A program made the position numbers and the translations under genes. A stretch of 64,000 bases of DNA, from assembly GCA_007258455.2 (NCBI GenBank), contig VDFB02000003.1:36831733-36895732 (forward strand). Direction: 5' to 3'. This document shows, in pieces, positions 58,501 to 64,000 of this stretch. Below the pieces are notes generated by a model. That model did not search any database, was not told where the DNA came from, and was given only the letters and a program-made list of their open reading frames with translations. Numbering within the stretch: the stretch's first letter is position 1; each line of letters begins with the position of its first letter. The stretch comes from Sequoia sempervirens. Its lineage: Eukaryota; Streptophyta; Pinopsida; Cupressales; Cupressaceae.

Positions 58501-59880
58501 GCGATTCGGTGTGAACCACTTTTGATTGCACGGGAATCTTACATGGAGTGTGTTCGCCCAATCCAAGGGAACTAAAGGGGGACCATTGACTGATTGACTA
58601 CCCCTATGAAGGAAATCAATAGAATGCAAACGACGTGGACTCATTTTGAGATCAAAAGCGATGGACCAGTTCGATGAACAATGGTATGGAGATCTAAGGG
58701 AAAATCTAATGCTGCTTCTAGAGGATGGTCAACTTGCAGGATGGTCTAGAGCAGGAAGAAGGCTAAAGGAAAGAAAGAAAGAACAACGAGTATCAGGGAC
58801 AGCTGTGAGGTCTACTAGAAAAAAAGAAAATTGATATTAATGGTAATCCTCCAGGGCATTCAAAGCAGCTCTGATGGAAATTCGAAGGTGGACACGGAGG
58901 CCAGAAGTTAATGTTGCGGTTGTAAAAGATCTGAAGGCTTCTCCTGAGGGTGATCCTTCACCGACATGGACACCGGGGATGCACATTGAATACAGCATTA
59001 ACTTCATTCCAAAAATATCTAAGGGCCGAACCTTCTGAAAATGGATATTTTTGTAAACCCTAAAGGAAGGGGACAATGCATTTTTTTTGGGGCACATTTT
59101 GTCTATATGGCATTTTTGCCTCTTTGTAAAAATATAGTACAACGGGGAGACAGAACTCCATCCTATTTCTTTGTAATGGGAGCTTCTTTTATCTTCTTAG
59201 TTAGAAGTTAGATTCAGTATAGATGGTGATGTATCCTTCTGGTTCTCTTAGTATAGATGGAAACAATTTGAAGACAAGTTTTTTGTATACTAGTGATTGT
59301 GCTAGATTTGTAAATGTTGCTTATTTGTTTCACTAACAGTAGAAGCAACCAGATTTAAATCTACTTCATATTATGTTCCTGAATGTTATTCATCTTCAGT
59401 TAATCATTTGATTTGAAAATCTTTCAAGGAATAAAATCTTATTTTATGTTTTGTCTAAATGGTGATTTAAAATTTGTTATTCAAGTTAGCACTGTGAATG
59501 AATTAAACTGTGTTAATCACAAGTTAATTTTTTTCTGCAGTTTTAGTTAGGAATTCCTTGGAAGGTAACAAGTCTCGTTAAGTCAGATGAATTATTATTC
59601 TCTTCAGTTCCAAAGCCTTGATCTATCTTTTTCTATTTCTTTAAAAACCTTGGTTAAAGTAGGTTTGAATTTATGTTTGATCTTAGAACAATCCAGAAAC
59701 TCAACACTAGCAGGCCCCTTGAACATTATAGTTCACATCAACCATTGAGTGAAATTAGCACAGTCAAGAACCAATTACCAGGACCTTGGGAGTTAGATAT
59801 CCATGTGTTATTCTTTCTCTTTCAAGAGAGCAGAATAGTAATATTCTGCTTAATTGTTGTTGTGCTCATTTGAACCATCA
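58501..59880. other. Remainder of the 5' LTR
   Basis: It is mixed in composition, without a recognisable gene. Short frames such as 58646-58834 (Arg/Lys-rich) are not supported. Confidence 0.35.
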
Positions 59881-59889
59881 ATAGGAAGC

Positions 59890-59905
59890 TGGCGCTAGAA
59901 GGAGG
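59890..59905 (+). other. Primer binding site candidate
   Basis: TGGCGCTAGAAGGAGG lies about ten bases after the proposed LTR end and before gag. TGGCGC-type sequences are common in plant gypsy primer sites. I do not assign the tRNA. Confidence 0.5.
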
Positions 59906-60140
59906 GTTGTCCTTGGGTAATTTTGGATTGTTATGAGTTGGAGTGGGTTAGATCTTGGAAAACCCAGCTCTAATGGGTAGCCCTTTGTACACACCGGGAC
60001 TTGTCCATGAAATCCCTGGTCATCTGTATGATAGGCTTCCTTTATTTTTCCCTAACAGTGGGAAAAATGCTTCTGAACATGTTGAGACATGCAGGTGTAT
60101 ATTCATTTTTCTCCAAATTTGACATCAGGATATCATCTAC

Positions 60141-62636
60141 CAGTTATTTGTCAAAACATTTCAAGGTACAGTGAGGCAATGGTATTATAATCTACCACCA
60201 GATTATGTTTGTTCATGGATAGAATTTAAAATCTTATTTTTAGATTAGTTTGATCCTCATGCACATGCACTACACCCATTACATGAATTTACAACTAAAA
60301 AAAGGATACCATTAGAACATATTTATCAATTTAATCACAGTTTTCTATTTATGTATCAAAGGGTTCAATCTTAGGGTTTGGTTGTTGATGATCATATACT
60401 GATAAAGCATTATTATTGGGGTTTAAACCCCTCATTTACAACCAAAGTCAGACGTTGTGGTGAGGCTACATCCTTGCATGATGCATTGAGCAAAGCTCTC
60501 TTATTGGCACAATTTGGACATGACACTAGAAATTTAGATAGTCAAACTCAGGGTTATAATCCTCTTGTGCTTGCAAACTGCCATCATCTACAACCTTATG
60601 TCACTTCACCCACCATCCCTATCTAGGTGCAATCATTCTCACCAAGTAGCCACAACCTTCCTAAGGTTCCAAGCACCACATTTCTCAACACCCCATATTA
60701 GGTCAATCCCACACAAGATCTCTAGGAGAACTTATCTCTGCAAAACCCAATCACAGAGTTAAGTACTCCACTTGTCAATGAAGTTTTAGATGAAACATTT
60801 GATGAGCTGGGATATAATTTTGATGACTTGTTTGGTAAAAGGCATGAAATGGATGCAAATTTAGAGCATAATGGAAATCTTAAGATAGAGTCTAGCTTTG
60901 TTGAAAATGTTAGTACTAACTATGGCTTTGAAGGAGATGAGGTGTTAACACGGGATTGTTGTCATGAGAAATCAACAATGCCTTCCAACGATTTGAACAA
61001 ATCTTTTGATCAAGATGAGGAATAGGGTGATGAGGGATGGACAAGGGAACATGGTTTGTGTTGGATTGATATCCCTCGTATGAAAAATCGAATAAGGGAG
61101 AAATTAGAAGAGCTGGGAGATCTGAAACTATCAGAACTTGTGGGGCCAAGTGGATGTAGGATACATCGAACTAATCAACACTCTCAGATGGATTGCCATG
61201 TCTTCCTAGGAAGGATGGAGTTTTATTTCAAGCAACTGATTACTATTGAAGGAATACTTATGGAAGATCCTTGGAGTACATATCCCCTCAATGAGGAGGA
61301 TGAAACAACTAGAACACATGAAAATGATAATCAGTCCATCCAAAATGATGAGAGTAACTGTGTAAGGAGGTTTAGTTCTTCCCTATCTTTTGATAACCTT
61401 GATCCTTGCATTGAGATGGATTCAACAACTAATGAAACTCCTCCACCTAGTGAGGGATTGATAGAATTGGAGAATGGATTCATCGATGCATTCATAGATT
61501 CTTTCATAATGGTGAATGAGGAAGAAACACACTTTGATGAGTTAACACAAGAAGATGACTCTGCTAATTTAAGTAGTGAACGGATTGAAACAGATAACAC
61601 ACTTCAAGATGAGATTTCCGGTGAATCTTGTGGTCAAAGACAAGGACTTAAATGCCAAAATGAAATTTTAAGGGAAGAAGTTTGAGTAGATGTGCAGATC
61701 AGTCGAGTGTTCCTTGAAGAAATTCATGACGGGGTACATTTGGATGAAGCAGAGGAATGCTAAGAAAAGGACCAAGAGGTTATCTCGGAAGTTGAATCTC
61801 TTCAATATGATGAAGAGAATGAGACAAGGGAGTATTTTCTTGATTTTGATTTTGTTCACTCAAATGTGTTGTTTCAAGAAACTCCTTGCTTAGCATCCAC
61901 TAATGAATTTGATCTTAATATTGATAAGTTTGATGTTAAATGGCATGTTCTTGTTGATGATGTGCAGGGATGTGAATTGAGAAAGTATTTTATTGGCTTT
62001 GACTCCATGCATACAAATGAGTTCAAAGAAAATCCTTTTTCACCATGTACCAGTATCCCTGACATCAATGGTGATAAGTTGGATGCAGATTCTCAAACCC
62101 TTGAGGGTGACATGTTTCAAGAGAGCGTTGGAAGTAAGACTTCATCTCAAGAAATCCAAAAAAAAATTGACTCTATACACGAGATGAATACAGAGATGTT
62201 GGTTAGTGAATATCCCAGCTGCAAGACAAACCTTTCTTCAGTGATGTTTCATGAGCTGAGACCTCGAGAGGAGGAATTCATACAACACAAGTTTGCATCA
62301 GTAACTAAAAATGTTCTGAGTCAGATGGTGTCCTTTCATTATCCTCTGTGTTTTAGTGATTTTCAGTTTGATTATGACATTAGGGATAGTAAAACGTGTT
62401 TGTGGATAAATCATGACAAAGCTGAGAACCCACAACTGATAATATTTCAAGCTTTATACCCTCAGAATGAACTTATTGCACATAAACTTCATATTTATGA
62501 GTATAAAGATAAATTTGCTAGGTTTAGAACTGTGCCTAGTAAGTTAAGATTGTTGCACATAATGAAAATCAGTCAAGTCAATGTACAATTTTTTACAATT
62601 TTATGTTTGAAAAGCTTAGCTTTCAAGTTAGTTTAG
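60141..62636 (+). pseudogene. Gag polyprotein-like reading frame, no pol
   Basis: All parts lie in one frame from 60141 to 62636, about 830 codons, broken by several stops. The front (60141-60626) is a retrotransposon Gag domain: FQGTVRQWYYNLPPDYV, then W.EFK.LF..FDPH, LHEFTTKKR, QFNHSF and LIKHYYWGLNPSF. Then comes a low-complexity Pro/Ser part, and from about 60770 an acidic region (ETFDELGYNFDDLFG, many Glu/Asp) with GWTREHGLCWIDIPRM near 61050. The last part (61866-62636) is also acidic with no domain I recognise. At least four stops (for example 60239, 60625, 60700 and 60723) are TAG where the pattern suggests CAG. No zinc knuckle, protease or RT is seen. Confidence 0.7.
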
Positions 62637-63709
62637 GATTAGGAGTGGTTAGTGTTGGTTTTTGGTTTAGTTAGTTTTCTTTTTGTTTTTTTGTTTTCTT
62701 TTTCGCGTGTCCTTTTTTTTTCTGTTTGTAAATAATTTGTTTGTTTTTCTGTTTGTAGATATTTTACTATTCTGCATGTGAATATTTTTGTTATTTTTTC
62801 TTTCTTTCTTTCTATCCTTTTGTTTTGTTTGTTCTTTTGTGTCTGTTTCACTTAGTTCTTTGGGATTTCTCTATTCTTTCCACCTTGAAGCTATGGGTTG
62901 TTATCTGAAGTATACTTTGGTCATTAGGAGAGAAGTGGTTTAGATATTTTCAAGTTTTTTGATTGGGTGAATTTGTCCTAAATTCGTTGTTTTATGCCCA
63001 TTGTCAATAAGAGTTGTGGAAAGTCTAGAAAACAAGGTGCAAAGTAAACAATCTTCATTGACTACCTCTAAATCTATCACAAATCATCAAGATCATCTCC
63101 TTTTGTAATGGTATATTTGTCCTAGGGCGATAGTGTTGTAAGATTTGAGTGAAAAATTCAATCCCCCAGATGTTGTTATGAGGTCCATGGTAGTGTTCAA
63201 CCCAAAACAGATGCCTGACATCTAACATATTGAGAAAGAAAAATTGAATGAAACTTCTGAAACTCCAAGAAAAGAGAAAAGAAAAGAAAAAAGACAGAAC
63301 TATCTAAAAGGAAGAGAAGACTCAATATGAATGGGTGATTCCAGTATCTCTACTGGGGCTATGGACGTCTGACTGGTAGTAGAGCAATGTTGTGAGAAAA
63401 CTAGAGGTATCTCCATCGGGGCTATGGATGCCTAACTGGCAGTGGAGCAATGCCCAGGATATCATTGCACAACAGCTAAAGGGAATCAATTCATGTAGTT
63501 CAAATCTTGCACATTGTTGTTCAAAAGATGAGGAAAACTTTATAAAAGATGATGCACCATCAAGCACACACATAGATTCAGGGATAGCCTGTGTTGATTT
63601 ACATTTGAGATTCTAGCTCAACCTTGGTTGTTAAAACTAACCCAACTGGAGTTGTGATGTTCATAAACTAGGAGTTTTGCGTAGCCATTTTCCTTGCTGA
63701 GTCACCATT
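62637..63709. other. TR-GAG 3' internal region
   Basis: Pyrimidine-rich on the plus strand at 62660-62830, then unassigned. A purine-rich run at 63265-63310 is too far from the LTR (63710) to be the polypurine tract. The sequence next to the LTR (GAGTCACCATT) is not purine-rich, so the priming site is uncertain. Confidence 0.35.
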
Positions 63710-64000
63710 TGTTATGCCTTGCATAACCACCCCATTTTATTTTGGAACAAAATGGGTCCCCCTTTTTCTTTTGTTTTTTACCTTTGGTTATTTTCTTTGG
63801 TCTTAGGGATTCTTTCATTTTCCTCTGGGTTTGTCTTATGTTCTATCAAATTTTGGTCCTGCCTCAGCTTGAATGGGGTTTCCTTTTGTTAAAATTGAAG
63901 GCATGATGAACAATAGTTTATTTTATATGATTTGAGGACTAATGGAGACATTTGTGATTTTAGGATTCAATCATGCACCTAATAATATTTCTGAGGGAAC
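63710..64000 (+). repeat. 3' LTR, partial
   Basis: It matches 56982-57275 and continues past the window end. It shows several percent divergence from the 5' LTR, mostly transitions such as ACGGGT to ATGGGT. Confidence 0.9.

Larger units (their letters stand above)
56982..59880 (+). repeat. 5' LTR, unusually long (about 2.9 kb)
   Basis: The LTR starts at TGTTATGCC, shared with 63710, and probably ends at ACCATCA (59880), ten bases before the primer-site candidate. It includes the GTCTCGCCGA-motif array (57420-58500). The LTR 3' end is inferred from the primer site. Confidence 0.6.
56982..64000 (+). mobile_element. LTR retrotransposon with gag but no visible pol (TR-GAG-like)
   Basis: A direct repeat starting TGTTATGCCTTGCATAACC is seen at 56982 and 63710. 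The second copy runs off the window. By eye the shared 285 bases differ at roughly 6% of positions. The internal region is only about 3.8 kb (59881-63709) and encodes a Gag domain fused in frame to a long acidic part, with no protease, RT or integrase motif. It fits the TR-GAG class of non-autonomous plant elements, which use enzymes of a partner element. Confidence 0.75.

Noticed and set aside
58646..58834. Small Arg/Lys-rich ORF in the LTR
   Set aside because: There is no homology or conserved feature, and it lies inside an LTR. Chance open frame.

Overview
This window looks like nuclear DNA of a seed plant with a large, repeat-rich genome, most likely a gymnosperm and probably a conifer. 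The reasons are a cytochrome P450 of the CYP85 clan that resembles gymnosperm CYP716/CYP725 enzymes, an inferred intron of about 17 kb, high A+T content, and nested, decayed transposable elements covering most of the sequence. I cannot name the species.

Region 1 (1-23.6 kb) is a P450 locus. An intact first exon (4939-5917) ends at a good donor site. The matching exons 2 and 3 lie at 22919-23106 and 23268-23558, in compatible phase, and together would give about 485 residues. A second, dead copy of promoter plus exon 1 (about 6935-15160) lies inside the inferred intron. It is split by a 5.6-kb Ty1/copia element (8654-14262, minus strand), and its own intron carries a tRNA-derived SINE (15158-15387) for which the first copy keeps the empty site. 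Two related LINE remnants flank the duplicated P450 segments (1-3298 and about 15830-21130).

Region 2 (24.9-41.8 kb) is Ty3/gypsy DNA on the minus strand: an LTR with a polypurine tract and TATA box near 25-26 kb, gag-pol at 28.1-35.9 kb, and a second, related gag/protease fragment at 35.9-41.1 kb. A 2.06-kb terminal-inverted-repeat element (28772-30832) sits inside the integrase.

Region 3 (about 41.9-55.5 kb) is the most unusual part. A minus-strand, intron-containing, transposase-like gene (54871-51463) faces two plus-strand paralogous proline-rich/coiled-coil ORFs (45585 and 46618) and a trail of exon-like pieces. They converge on a TTAAGGGG minisatellite (50283-50703). The whole is bracketed by two arrays of the same GAGATCCCG-type motif (41.9-42.13 and 55.26-55.43 kb). 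I infer one large, decayed DNA transposon of a poorly characterised family.

Region 4 (56982-64000) is an LTR retrotransposon on the plus strand with a very long LTR (about 2.9 kb). It has one long, stop-interrupted gag-plus-acidic reading frame and no visible pol, so it resembles a non-autonomous TR-GAG element. Its LTR carries more than 20 dispersed copies of a GTCTCGCCGA-like motif.

Only the P450 gene is a credible host gene. Everything else reads as mobile DNA at different stages of decay. Many stops look like CAG-to-TAG or CGA-to-TGA changes, as expected from cytosine methylation.
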